Positions 15,294 through 23,500 of a DNA stretch of 64,000 nucleotides are shown in pieces. The notes under the pieces were generated by a model. The model was not told the DNA's origin, did no database searches, and worked only from the letters and a program-made list of their open reading frames with translations. The DNA is from Halosimplex salinum. GTDB taxonomy: Archaea > Halobacteriota > Halobacteria > Halobacteriales > Haloarculaceae. The position numbers and the translations under genes are program-made. The first letter of the stretch is position 1, and each line of letters starts with the position of its first letter. The DNA is taken from positions 1 to 64,000 of the forward strand of contig NZ_QWGG01000008.1 in assembly GCF_003730195.1 (NCBI RefSeq), given 5' to 3'.

Positions 15294-16100
15294 TCACTCG
15301 CTCTCTTCGCGCAGACTCGGGTGGGTCTCCTGCTCGTCGGGATGGGGCTCGGCGAAGTACTCGGACATGGCGTCGAGCGATGCGGCTTCCCGCTGCTCGC
15401 GTTCGGCCGCGTCGATCTCTTCACAGCCGGGCGGGACCTCGCGGTCTCGGTCCGAGAAGTACCCTTCGGGCGCGACCCAGTCGTGGTAGAACCCCCGGTC
15501 GGCGTCCTCGAGCAGGGTGACCGCCACCTCGGCGCCGTGGCCGGCACAGACGATCGCCTGGTGGGGTTTCTCGGCGAGTCGGCCGGCCGCGTAGAGGCCG
15601 TCGACGCCCGTGCGCCCGCGCTCGTCCGTGTCGACGTACGACTTCCCGCGGTCGACGATCCCGACGCCCTCGATGCCGTCGAGGTAGTCCGTGATGTTCT
15701 TCGTCGCCGCGATCACGTACTGCGAACGGTACCGCTGGCCGTCGACCGTCTCGACGACGAAGCCGTGGCCGTCGGACTCGCTGGGCTCGTCAGTATCGCT
15801 GGTCTCGACGGTCTCGACCGTCGCAGTCTGTCGGTCGGCGCCGGCGGTCTCGGCCTGGTCGCCGAGCATCTCCAGCAGGAGTCTGGCGTTGACCCCCGCG
15901 GGGAACCCCGGGAAGTTCTCCAGGTGGGCGTTACGCCGCAGGATCGACTCGCCCGCGTCGAGCACGAGCGTCGACAGTCCGTCGCGAGCGGTGAACGTGC
16001 TCGCCGAGAGCCCGGCGACGCCGCCGCCGACGACCGCGACGTCGTACTCGTCGTCGGTTCGACTTTTCGTCTCGCGCTCCGCGTCGGGTCCGTTCGTCAT
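15294..16100 (-). CDS. FAD-dependent thioredoxin-reductase-like oxidoreductase without CxxC
   Basis: This 268-residue protein has an N-terminal Rossmann dinucleotide motif (DVAVVGGGVAGLSAS, about residues 20-34), NAHLENFPGFP typical of the thioredoxin-reductase FAD domain, and a second FAD motif in GVDGLYAAGRLAEKPHQ. The NAD(P)H domain and redox-active CxxC of true thioredoxin reductases are absent, so it is a single-domain, TrxR-like flavoprotein. The C-terminal ~70 residues form an acidic helical tail (EREQREAASLDAMSEYFAEP) that is also present in the truncated fragment at 10930. The start at 16100 avoids an upstream extension without homology. It is divergent from the gene at 16204. Confidence 0.85.
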   Translation of the reverse strand: MTNGPDAERETKSRTDDEYDVAVVGGGVAGLSASTFTARDGLSTLVLDAGESILRRNAHLENFPGFPAGVNARLLLEMLGDQAETAGADRQTATVETVETSDTDEPSESDGHGFVVETVDGQRYRSQYVIAATKNITDYLDGIEGVGIVDRGKSYVDTDERGRTGVDGLYAAGRLAEKPHQAIVCAGHGAEVAVTLLEDADRGFYHDWVAPEGYFSDRDREVPPGCEEIDAAEREQREAASLDAMSEYFAEPHPDEQETHPSLREESE

Positions 16101-16203
16101 GGTCGCCGGTTCACCGAACCCGTCAATGAAGATTGCGGTGGGGGCGGCCGCCGCGCCGTCCCGGAGCCAACACATATACGCCAGGGGACGACAAGGTGAT
16201 GCA

Positions 16204-17547
16204 ATGGCCGGCACCGGCGATGGTCGAGTGTACTACGTGATAAGCGACCTCCACGTGGGCGGCGACGAGCAACTGGAGGAGGCGGAGTTCCTCGACGAAC
16301 TGCTGGACTTTCTCGAACGCGTCGAGCGGACCGACGAGGACGCGGAACTGGTGATAAACGGCGACGCGTTCGGGCTCTGGGAGTTCACCACCGTCGAGGG
16401 CACCGAGAAGTTCGACGTCCTCGAGGAGACGTACCCGGACCTGTTCGAACAGCTCCGCGCGACCGGCGAGACCGTCACCATCACGCTGGTCCCGGGCAAC
16501 CACGACCACGAACTCGCCGCCTACGACGAGTACGTCGACCGGTTCGCCGAGTACAACGTCGACCTCGTCCAGGAACAGTCGATCACTCGACCGGTCGGCG
16601 ACCGCACGATCCACTTCGAGCACGGCAACCAGCAGGACGACAACAACCGGATCGAGGACTGGGGCGACCCCCACGCGACGCCGCTGGGCTACTACTACAA
16701 CACGCTCGTCGTCAGCCGCGCGGGACAGCTCTCCGACCGGGGCCGGTACAACTGGCTGAAGGATGTCCAGGCCGTCACGCCGACCGAACGGATGCCCGCG
16801 TGGCTCCTCTCGAAGTACTTCTACCGGGAGATGAACCCCCTCATCCGCTACGCGCTGGTCCCGTTCCTGTTGCTGTTCAACGTCAGCGCGCTGCTCGCGG
16901 TGCTCGCGGGACTCGACCTCGCGGGCGTCTGGTCGACGCCGATCGACGGCGCCACCGCGTTCCTCGGGCAGTTCGGCACCGCGGGGACGGCGGTCTGGTT
17001 CGTGCTCGCGATCAACGTCGCCGTCGCGGGACTGCTCGTGCTCGTCGGAATCCCGCTGTACTTCCTCCGGCGGGACGTGCGCAAGACCATCGACCGCTTC
17101 GGCGTCTTCGAGACCGGACTCACCGTCGACGCCGAGGGGCCCTACGAGCAGGCCGCTCGCGAGGTGTTCGCCGAGGACCCGGAGACGTCGATATTCTGCT
17201 ACGGGCACACCCACCGACCGGCGAACAGGCGAGTCGACGGCGGCCTGCTCGTCAACAGCGGGACGTGGCTCAAACGCCTCCACAGGCGCGACGGTATCAT
17301 CGGCGTCCTCCCGCCGGTGTTCTACCCGTCCTACCAGCTGTGTGCCGTCCGGATCGCCGACGAACCCGGGGGCGTGACGGTCGAACACGAGGCCATCGAG
17401 AAGCCGACCCCGAGCCCGGAGGAGCTCACGCTGACCGAACGCCTCCTCACCCTCGGTCGGAAGCCCGACCCGGAGCTACCCGAGGGGACCGTCCTCGAGT
17501 CCGAGACGGCCGAGACACCCGCCTCGCCGCCCGAGGCGGAGGACTGA
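16204..17547 (+). CDS. membrane-anchored calcineurin-like metallophosphoesterase
   Basis: This 447-residue protein carries all five phosphoesterase blocks: ISDLHVGGD (residues about 13-21), INGDAFGLWE, VPGNHDHE, HFEHGNQQD and, after a membrane region, CYGHTHRP. Two long hydrophobic segments (about residues 215-240 and 258-285) interrupt the phosphatase fold between the fourth and fifth blocks. They would place a TM hairpin within the domain, an unusual layout also seen in haloarchaeal relatives. The substrate is unknown. A TATA-like CATATACG lies ~28 nt upstream of the ATG at 16204. Confidence 0.85.
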   Translation: MAGTGDGRVYYVISDLHVGGDEQLEEAEFLDELLDFLERVERTDEDAELVINGDAFGLWEFTTVEGTEKFDVLEETYPDLFEQLRATGETVTITLVPGNHDHELAAYDEYVDRFAEYNVDLVQEQSITRPVGDRTIHFEHGNQQDDNNRIEDWGDPHATPLGYYYNTLVVSRAGQLSDRGRYNWLKDVQAVTPTERMPAWLLSKYFYREMNPLIRYALVPFLLLFNVSALLAVLAGLDLAGVWSTPIDGATAFLGQFGTAGTAVWFVLAINVAVAGLLVLVGIPLYFLRRDVRKTIDRFGVFETGLTVDAEGPYEQAAREVFAEDPETSIFCYGHTHRPANRRVDGGLLVNSGTWLKRLHRRDGIIGVLPPVFYPSYQLCAVRIADEPGGVTVEHEAIEKPTPSPEELTLTERLLTLGRKPDPELPEGTVLESETAETPASPPEAED

Positions 17548-17623
17548 GCGACTCGACCGCCGGTCCGCGCTCCCTGCCGCCCGGAACAGCGGGCCTTAAC
17601 TCGCTGGCCGAGCGAGACCCGGT

Positions 17624-18241
17624 ATGGACCCGGAGGACAACCGCCGCACCTGGGCCGAGCGCTCGGCGGACTTCTCTCCCGAGTACTACGCGGAGATCGG
17701 CCCCAACGAGGTGAGCGAGACGCTCGCGACGGTGCTCGACTACTACGCCGCCGACGACGCGCGGATCCTCGAGATCGGCTGTGGCTCCGGCCGCCATCTC
17801 GCGCATCTCCGCGACCAGGGGTTCGAGCGGCTCGCCGGCGTCGACATCAACGACGACTCGTTCGACGTGATGGCCGAGCACTACCCACGTCTCGCGGAGA
17901 CGGGTACGTTCCGTACCGGCGCCATCGAGGACGTGCTCCCGGAGTACGAGGACGACGCCTTCGACGTGATCTTCTCCGTCGAGACGCTCCAGCACGTCCA
18001 CCCCGACGACGAGTGGGTGTTCGAGGAACTGACGCGCGTCACGAGCGATCTCCTGATCACCGCGGAGAACGAGGGCAACAGCCCGGACCGCGGTCGCTTC
18101 GACGGGGAGGTGAGCGTCGTCGACGACGAGTTCCCGCTGTACCACCGCGACTGGAAGCGCGTGTTCACCGACCTCGGCCTGGCGCAACTGGTTCGTGAGG
18201 GCGGCGAGCGCGACACGATTCGGGTCTTTCGAGTGGTCTGA
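17624..18241 (+). CDS. class I SAM-dependent methyltransferase
   Basis: This 205-residue protein has motif I ILEIGCGSGRHLAHL (about residues 48-62), the acidic loop GVDINDDS, motif II GAIEDVLPEYEDDAFDVIFS and a post-motif LQHVHPDDEWVFEEL helix. This is a standard Methyltransf_11-type Rossmann fold. No substrate-determining element is recognisable. It lies 76 bp after the phosphoesterase and is convergent with the regulator gene at 18250 (8-bp gap). Confidence 0.85.
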   Translation: MDPEDNRRTWAERSADFSPEYYAEIGPNEVSETLATVLDYYAADDARILEIGCGSGRHLAHLRDQGFERLAGVDINDDSFDVMAEHYPRLAETGTFRTGAIEDVLPEYEDDAFDVIFSVETLQHVHPDDEWVFEELTRVTSDLLITAENEGNSPDRGRFDGEVSVVDDEFPLYHRDWKRVFTDLGLAQLVREGGERDTIRVFRVV

Positions 18242-18249
18242 GTGGGCGC

Positions 18250-19065
18250 CTACTCCTCGGCGGCGTCGACGACCTCGTAGCTGACGTTCTGGTCCCGGAG
18301 TTTGTCCGTGTGCGTCGACAGCGCGTCCGTCGCGGAGAGCAGGAGTACGTCGAGTCCCTTCGTCGCGGCTTCCTGAACGGCGGCGGGGCTCCCGAACCTG
18401 ATGTCCGGGTCGAGGTCCGCGGCGTCCGCCGCGGCGACGGCCTCGACGCCGGCGACCGCGAGCAGGTCGTGTGCGTCGGCGAGGTCGGCGACCCGCTCGG
18501 CGTCGACGACGGCGCTCCCGCCGTTCTGGACCTGCGGGACCGAGACGGCCGTCACCGTCCCCAGATCGTAGTCGACGACTCCCTCGAAGTTCGTGATCCC
18601 GACGTCTCGCCCGGCCTCGGCGTCGGTCACGGCGACCGCGGTCGCGCTTCCCGTGTCGCCGGCCATCGCCCTGAGCACGCCGTCGCGCATCGTCAGCGAG
18701 ACGGTCTCGCCCTCGGCGACGTCGGTGGTCGCGATCGCGGTCTCGATCTCGACCTGCCCGATGACGTCCTCGGAGACGTGTCGGACGAAGGTGCGTAGCT
18801 CGTCGGTCTGCGAGATGAGCCAGTCGACGCCCTCCTTCGTGACCTCGTAGCGGCCGCGGCCGTGCTTGTCGACGTACCCCTGCCCGACGAGGTCCTGGAG
18901 GTAGTCGCTCACGGCCTGTGCGGTGATCCCGATCGCGTCGGCGATCTCCTGCTGGTTCACCGCCGGCTGTCGCTCCGCGATCTCGACCAGGATCTGATAC
19001 CGCGTCGCGTTCCGCTTGCTCCGAAGGACACCGAACCTGTCGGCGTCGTCCGCGTCGTTCGCCAT
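18250..19065 (-). CDS. winged-HTH transcriptional regulator beside the cobalamin operon
   Basis: This 271-residue protein has residues 10-75 forming a winged HTH (YQILVEIAERQPAVNQQEIA, then ITAQAVSDYLQDLVGQGYVD). A C-terminal ~190-residue domain contains repeated Asp/Ala-rich strands (AVAVTDAEAGRDVGITNFEG, LDPDIRFGSPAAVQEAA) that could bind a small molecule. It is transcribed divergently from cbiT with shared promoter DNA at 19066-19213 carrying the motif ACACCAAWKT on each side. Control of the cobalamin genes, perhaps with a corrinoid or cobalt effector, is inferred from this position. The start at 19065 excludes an upstream extension crossing the promoter. Confidence 0.75.
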   Translation of the reverse strand: MANDADDADRFGVLRSKRNATRYQILVEIAERQPAVNQQEIADAIGITAQAVSDYLQDLVGQGYVDKHGRGRYEVTKEGVDWLISQTDELRTFVRHVSEDVIGQVEIETAIATTDVAEGETVSLTMRDGVLRAMAGDTGSATAVAVTDAEAGRDVGITNFEGVVDYDLGTVTAVSVPQVQNGGSAVVDAERVADLADAHDLLAVAGVEAVAAADAADLDPDIRFGSPAAVQEAATKGLDVLLLSATDALSTHTDKLRDQNVSYEVVDAAEE

Positions 19066-19095
19066 TGCCCCATCTCGGTCCTTCGAAGTAAAGTA

Positions 19096-19158
19096 ACTTT
19101 GGTGTAGAACATCTCCAATTGCGCCGCCCGGCGCGTTCTCGCCCGAGAACACCAATTT
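19096..19158. promoter_or_regulatory. two ACACCAA boxes in the divergent regulator/cbiT promoter
   Basis: ACACCAAAGT lies on the minus strand at 19096-19105, facing the regulator gene. ACACCAATTT lies on the plus strand at 19149-19158 and runs into a TTTATTTG TATA-like box facing cbiT. The same ACACCAATTT decamer recurs on the minus strand at 35600-35609 before the cbiX-like gene. Each copy faces its own gene here, suggesting a shared binding site; the binding factor is inferred. Confidence 0.5.
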
Positions 19159-19165
19159 ATTTGCT

Positions 19166-19189
19166 CTAAAACAACCAAAATTGTTTTAG
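19166..19189. promoter_or_regulatory. perfect 9-bp inverted repeat upstream of cbiT
   Basis: CTAAAACAA and TTGTTTTAG are separated by 6 nt (CCAAAA), lying 25-48 nt before the cbiT ATG, just downstream of the TATA-like element. The position suits an operator that blocks transcription start. It could also be a short hairpin in the leader, but the AT-only arms favour protein binding. Confidence 0.55.
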
Positions 19190-19213
19190 GGACTACGGGA
19201 GTTGTGTTCGACC

Positions 19214-19804
19214 ATGGTCTCGCTCCCTCGCGACGCGAAGGCCGGTCCGACGAAGCCGGAGGTCAGGGCCGTCCTGCAGTGGAAACTCGCGCTCGACCCG
19301 TCCGACCACTTCGCGGAGGTCGGTTCCTGTACCGGCGCGGTCACGGTCGAGGCGGCCCGACGCGCGGGTCGCGTCACCGCGCTCGAACGGAAGCCCGACC
19401 GACTGGCGGTCACGGAGCACAACCTCGCCGCGAACGAGACGACCGCGGACGTCGAACTCCGGGCGGCAGAAGCCCCGGAGGGACTCCCCCCGGACGCGGA
19501 CGCGCTCTTCCTCGGCGGCAGTCGCAACTACGAGGCGGTGCTCGACCACGCGGTCGAGACCGGCGTCGACCGGGTCGTCATGAACGTCTCGCGACTGGAA
19601 GTCGCTGGCGCGGCGACCGAGGCGTTCCGCGAACGTGACCTGCTCGACGACGTGATCCAGTTCCAGGTGAGTCGCGGCTACGAACTCGCCGGCGCGACGA
19701 GTTTCGACTCGGACAACCCGGTGTACATGCTCGTCGGCGGCGTCGACGGGGGCGCGAATTCGACGGGCGGTGCAGACGCCGCGACCGACGGAGGGCGACG
19801 GTGA
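19214..19804 (+). CDS. cbiT: cobalt-precorrin-6B/7 C15-methyltransferase, decarboxylating subunit CbiT
   Basis: This 196-residue SAM methyltransferase has motif I AEVGSCTGAVTVEAARR (about residues 35-51), preceded by the CbiT-typical AGPTKPEVRAVLQWKLAL. DALFLGGSRNY and VVMNVSRLE complete the family pattern. In the cobalamin pathway CbiT methylates C15 and decarboxylates the C12 acetate of the corrin ring, usually together with CbiE, which is not encoded in this window. It is the first gene of the long cbi operon; its TGA overlaps the GTG of cbiL (GGTGA). Confidence 0.85.
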   Translation: MVSLPRDAKAGPTKPEVRAVLQWKLALDPSDHFAEVGSCTGAVTVEAARRAGRVTALERKPDRLAVTEHNLAANETTADVELRAAEAPEGLPPDADALFLGGSRNYEAVLDHAVETGVDRVVMNVSRLEVAGAATEAFRERDLLDDVIQFQVSRGYELAGATSFDSDNPVYMLVGGVDGGANSTGGADAATDGGRR

Positions 19805-20670
19805 CCCTCTACGGCGTCGGGCTCGGTCCCGGCGACGCGGACCTGGTGACGGTCCGCGGCAAGGCGGTCCTGCAAGACGCCGACGTGGTGTACTCGCCCG
19901 GTCGCCTCTCCCGCTCGGTCGCCACCGAACACGTGCCCGCGGAGCGGATCGGGGATCTGGACTTCCCGATGACCCGCGACGAGGACGAACTCCGGCGGGC
20001 GTGGAAGGCGGCCGCGAGCGAGATCGCGCCGCGGGCCCGCGAGGGCACGGCCGCGTTCGTCACGCTCGGCGACCCGAACGTCTACTCGACGTTCGGCCAC
20101 CTGCGGCGGACGCTCGACGCCTTCCACCCCGAGGTCGACGTGGAGACGGTCCCCGGCGTGAGCGCCGTGACCGCGTTCACGACGGCGCTGGGCGTCGAGG
20201 TCGCCGCCGGGTCGACGCTGGCGCTCCGCGAGGCCGCTCGCGGGACGGCCCCGACCGGCCCGGATCGGATGGTCCTGTTCAAGGTCACCGACGCGCCCGC
20301 AACCCACGAGAAACTCGTCGACGCCGGCTACGACGTGGTGTACGGCCGACGCCTCTACATGGAGCAGGGCGAGACGGTCGTGACGGACGACCCCGGGGCG
20401 CTCGCCGACCGCGACTACTACACGCTCGCCTACGCGGAGCGAGACGACGTGGACGCGACGCCGGCGACAGCGACGTTCGCGGAGACCGAGGACGACGGCG
20501 AATCGAGTACCGAACGGCTCCGCACCGACGGCGGCGTGAACGACGGCGACCAGCCGAAATCGGGCCACGCTCGGGACGACGACCCGACGACCGAGCGCGA
20601 GCGCGAGCGTCTGGAACGCGCCGAGGGCGAGGCCTGCGGCGACGAGTTTCCCGGGGCGGTCGGCCGATGA
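19801..20670 (+). CDS. cbiL: cobalt-factor II C20-methyltransferase CbiL
   Basis: This tetrapyrrole methylase has the N-terminal glycine loop YGVGLGPGDADLVTVRG (residues 4-20), ALVTLGDPNVYSTFGH-type SAM motif (AFVTLGDPNVYSTF) and VETVPGVSAVTAF. It methylates C20 of cobalt-factor II. The last ~55 residues are an acidic extension (TEDDGESSTERLR, then DDDPTTERERERLER) beyond the normal fold. GTG is the start, overlapping the cbiT stop by 4 nt; the stop overlaps the cbiF ATG (ATGA). No alternative downstream ATG would keep the glycine loop. Confidence 0.87.
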   Translation: MTLYGVGLGPGDADLVTVRGKAVLQDADVVYSPGRLSRSVATEHVPAERIGDLDFPMTRDEDELRRAWKAAASEIAPRAREGTAAFVTLGDPNVYSTFGHLRRTLDAFHPEVDVETVPGVSAVTAFTTALGVEVAAGSTLALREAARGTAPTGPDRMVLFKVTDAPATHEKLVDAGYDVVYGRRLYMEQGETVVTDDPGALADRDYYTLAYAERDDVDATPATATFAETEDDGESSTERLRTDGGVNDGDQPKSGHARDDDPTTERERERLERAEGEACGDEFPGAVGR

Positions 20671-21542
20671 CCGACCCGCAGGACGCCATCGACGCCGAGA
20701 CGGCCCAATGGGCGACCGAACGCGACCCTCGCGTCGCGGAACACACTGCCGGCGAGGTGCAGGAGGGAATCCCATTCGTCGGCGCCGGGCCCGGCGATCC
20801 CGGACTGCTGACCGTCACCGGGAAGGAACTCGTCGAGGCCGCCGACCTCGTCGTCCACGCGGGGTCGCTGGTCAACAGCGACCTCCTGACGGAGTACTGC
20901 GCCGACGCCGAGCAGGTGTCGAGCATCGGCAAGGACCTCGAGGAACTCGTCCCGCTGCTGCGTGACGCCTACGAGAGCGGACGCGAGGTCGTCCGCCTGC
21001 ACAGCGGCGACCCCGCCGTCTACGGTGCGGCCGTCGAGCAGATGGACGCGCTCGAACACGAGGGCGTTCCCACCTATATCGTCCCGGGCGTCACCTCGGC
21101 GTTCGCCGCGAGCGCGACGCTGCGGACCCAGTTGACCCTCAACGGCGTCGCTAACCACGTCGCGTTCACCCGTCCGCAGGGGAAGACGCTCGACCCCGAG
21201 TCGGACCACGTCGGCGAGTTCGTCGAGATGGGCGACGTGACCACCTGTCTCTACCTCGGTACCCACGCCGTCGCCGAGACGATGGACCGCCTCGTCGACG
21301 ACGGACACGACCCCGACACGCCGGTCGCGGTCGTCTATCACGCTTCCTGGCCGGACGAGGACGTGATCGAGGGGACCATCGAAACCATCGGCGAGCGAGT
21401 CGCGGACGCGGGCTACCGCGCGTCGGCGATGGTCGTGATCGGCGACGCCGCCCGCAAGGCCGGCTACGAGCGCTCCTACCTGTACGGCGGGTTCGCGAAC
21501 GGGGAGCGTCCGGACGATTCCCAGCAGGAGGCGGACGACTGA
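20667..21542 (+). CDS. cbiF: cobalt-precorrin-4 C11-methyltransferase CbiF
   Basis: This 291-residue tetrapyrrole methylase has IPFVGAGPGDPGLLTVTGKE (about residues 34-53), VVHAGSLVN (CbiF-type), RLHSGDPAVYGA and the PGVTSAFAASATL loop. CbiF/CobM methylates C11 of cobalt-precorrin-4. An acidic 30-residue N-terminal lead precedes the catalytic domain, as is usual in halophiles. It overlaps the upstream gene by 4 nt and is followed after 2 nt by cbiG. Confidence 0.9.
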   Translation: MTDPQDAIDAETAQWATERDPRVAEHTAGEVQEGIPFVGAGPGDPGLLTVTGKELVEAADLVVHAGSLVNSDLLTEYCADAEQVSSIGKDLEELVPLLRDAYESGREVVRLHSGDPAVYGAAVEQMDALEHEGVPTYIVPGVTSAFAASATLRTQLTLNGVANHVAFTRPQGKTLDPESDHVGEFVEMGDVTTCLYLGTHAVAETMDRLVDDGHDPDTPVAVVYHASWPDEDVIEGTIETIGERVADAGYRASAMVVIGDAARKAGYERSYLYGGFANGERPDDSQQEADD

Positions 21543-21544
21543 CA

Positions 21545-22555
21545 ATGAGTACGGATACAGACGACACCGATACGACGGAGACGGACGACGCATCGGACGG
21601 CTCGAACGACTCCGGCGGCCACTGTTCCACGCCCGACTCGGACGGGGAAGTGGCCGAGGAGATCGCGATCGTTTCCTTCGAGCGAAAGTGGGAGACCGCG
21701 CGGGAGATCGAGGCCGAACTCGGCGACCGCTACGAGTCGATCGACCTCGTCGAGTACCACGGCGAGGTGTTCGCGGAGCGCTGGGGCGAGTACGACTGCT
21801 TCGTCGGGCTGATGGCCTCGGGGATCGCGATGCGCAAGACCGCACCCCTGCTGGACGACAAGTGGGACGACCCCGCCATCGTCGTCGTCGACGAGGAACT
21901 GACGTGGGCCATCCCCATCACCGGCGGCCACCACGGCGCCAACCAGGTCGCACACGACCTCTCGCGACTCGGCGCGGTCCCGGCGATGACGACGGCGAGC
22001 GAGGCGGCCGGGAAACAGGGCGTCGAGAGCAAGGCCAAAGCCCTGGACACCCACGTCGTCAACGGCGACTCCACCGTCGCGACGAACCTCGCCGTCCTGA
22101 ACGACGAACTCGGACCGGTCGCCCGTCTCGACGGCCCGCGTGCCGTCCTCGTCGGCGACGACGTCACAGTACTGAGACGCAACGCCGAGGAGGGCGTCGT
22201 CCTCGGGACCGGCACCGTCTCCGGCGTCGACGCCGACCAGGTCGTCGACGCGTGGGAGCAAGCCCTCGCCGACCTCGACCTGACCGTCGACGACGTGGAC
22301 TTCGTCGCGACCGGGACCAGAAAGGAGGGCGAGGAGGGCCTCTACGAGGCCGCCGAGTCCATCGGCGCCGGGGTCGTCCTCTTCGAGAAGGAGACGCTGG
22401 AGCGCTTCGAGGGTCCCTCGCCGTCGCGCTCGAAGGAACTCATCGGCTGGCCGGGCATCGCGGAGGCGTCGGCCATCGCCGGCGGGCGCGAGCACGACCT
22501 CGCCCGCGAGAAGGAGCGCTTCGACGACGCCGTCACCGTCGCGGTGGGGCGGTAG
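21545..22555 (+). CDS. cbiG: cobalt-precorrin-5A hydrolase CbiG
   Basis: This 336-residue protein has an acidic N-terminus (about 40 residues), then the CbiG N and core regions: EEIAIVSFERKWETAREIEA, a DCFVGLMASGIAMRKTAPLL motif, and DEELTWAIPITGGHHGANQV. The C-terminal domain includes FVATGTRKEGEEGLYEAAES and SKELIGWPGIAEASAI. CbiG opens the delta-lactone ring and releases acetaldehyde during ring contraction. It starts 2 nt after the cbiF stop and is followed after 1 nt by the first cbiH. Confidence 0.9.
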   Translation: MSTDTDDTDTTETDDASDGSNDSGGHCSTPDSDGEVAEEIAIVSFERKWETAREIEAELGDRYESIDLVEYHGEVFAERWGEYDCFVGLMASGIAMRKTAPLLDDKWDDPAIVVVDEELTWAIPITGGHHGANQVAHDLSRLGAVPAMTTASEAAGKQGVESKAKALDTHVVNGDSTVATNLAVLNDELGPVARLDGPRAVLVGDDVTVLRRNAEEGVVLGTGTVSGVDADQVVDAWEQALADLDLTVDDVDFVATGTRKEGEEGLYEAAESIGAGVVLFEKETLERFEGPSPSRSKELIGWPGIAEASAIAGGREHDLAREKERFDDAVTVAVGR

Positions 22556-22556
22556 G

Positions 22557-23498
22557 ATGGCCGAGGCCGACACCAGCCACACCAGCGACGGCGACGACGC
22601 GATGGGCACCCTCTACGTCGTCGGGATCGGGCCGGGACTGCCCCACGCGATGACCCAGCGCGCCGTCGAGGTCGTCTCGACCGCCGACTGCGTCGTCGCG
22701 TCGAACCTCTACCAGGAGTTCCTCCGGCGCGACGGGACGCTGCCCCCGGAGAGCGCCGAAGTGGCGGCGGCCGACGCCGCGACCGACGGCGGCCCCGCGA
22801 CCGACGACGGTGCAACGGCCTGGTCCGAGTCCGGGACCGTCCTCGAACGGCCCAACGGCACCAGGCAGACCCTCGTCCGCTCGTCGATGGGGCGACAGGT
22901 CGAACTCGCCAGGGAGGCGTTCGAGCGAGTCCGCGCCGGCCAGACCGTCGCGCACGTCTCCGGCGGCGACCCGAACGTCTACGGCAAGAGCGATCTGCTG
23001 TTCACGATGGCCGAGGAGGAGGGAGCCGAGGACGTGCCCATCGAGGTGATACCGGGCGTCACCGCGGCGCTCGGCGGCGCGGCGAACCTCGGCGCGCCGC
23101 TCTCGAACGACTTCTGCACCGTCTCGCTCTCGGACAAGTGGCGCGGCTGGGACGAGATCGAGGAGAAGCTCCGGGCGGCCGCGATCTCGGGGTTCGTGAT
23201 CGTCCTCTACAACTGCTGGCGCGACTACGAGCGCGCGATCGAGGTGATCCGCGAGGAGCGGGCCGACGACGTTCCGGTGGGGATCTTCAACGACGCCGGC
23301 CGCGGCGACGCCGGCCGGAATCTCGACGACGAGACCCACACGATCACCACCCTCGGCGAGGCGACCGAGTACGACGAGGACGTCGGCGGGATGGGCACCT
23401 CCATCCTCGTCGGGAACCACGAGACTGCGGTCTGGGAGAACGACCACGGCGAACACCTCGTCACCCCGCGCGGCGGGCGTGACGTCGACGATTTCTGA
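22557..23498 (+). CDS. precorrin-3B C17-methyltransferase-family CbiH, copy 1
   Basis: This 313-residue tetrapyrrole methylase has LYVVGIGPGLPHAMTQRAVE (about residues 18-37), AHVSGGDPNVYGKSDLLF and VIPGVTAALGGAANLGAPLS. The family makes the C17 methylation and ring contraction. An Ala/Asp-rich insertion of ~45 residues (about 65-110) separates the first two motifs. A second CbiH-like enzyme follows immediately; haloarchaea often carry this pair, but which one contracts the ring is not resolved from sequence. Its start is 1 nt after cbiG. Confidence 0.83.
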   Translation: MAEADTSHTSDGDDAMGTLYVVGIGPGLPHAMTQRAVEVVSTADCVVASNLYQEFLRRDGTLPPESAEVAAADAATDGGPATDDGATAWSESGTVLERPNGTRQTLVRSSMGRQVELAREAFERVRAGQTVAHVSGGDPNVYGKSDLLFTMAEEEGAEDVPIEVIPGVTAALGGAANLGAPLSNDFCTVSLSDKWRGWDEIEEKLRAAAISGFVIVLYNCWRDYERAIEVIREERADDVPVGIFNDAGRGDAGRNLDDETHTITTLGEATEYDEDVGGMGTSILVGNHETAVWENDHGEHLVTPRGGRDVDDF

Positions 23499-23500
23499 CC

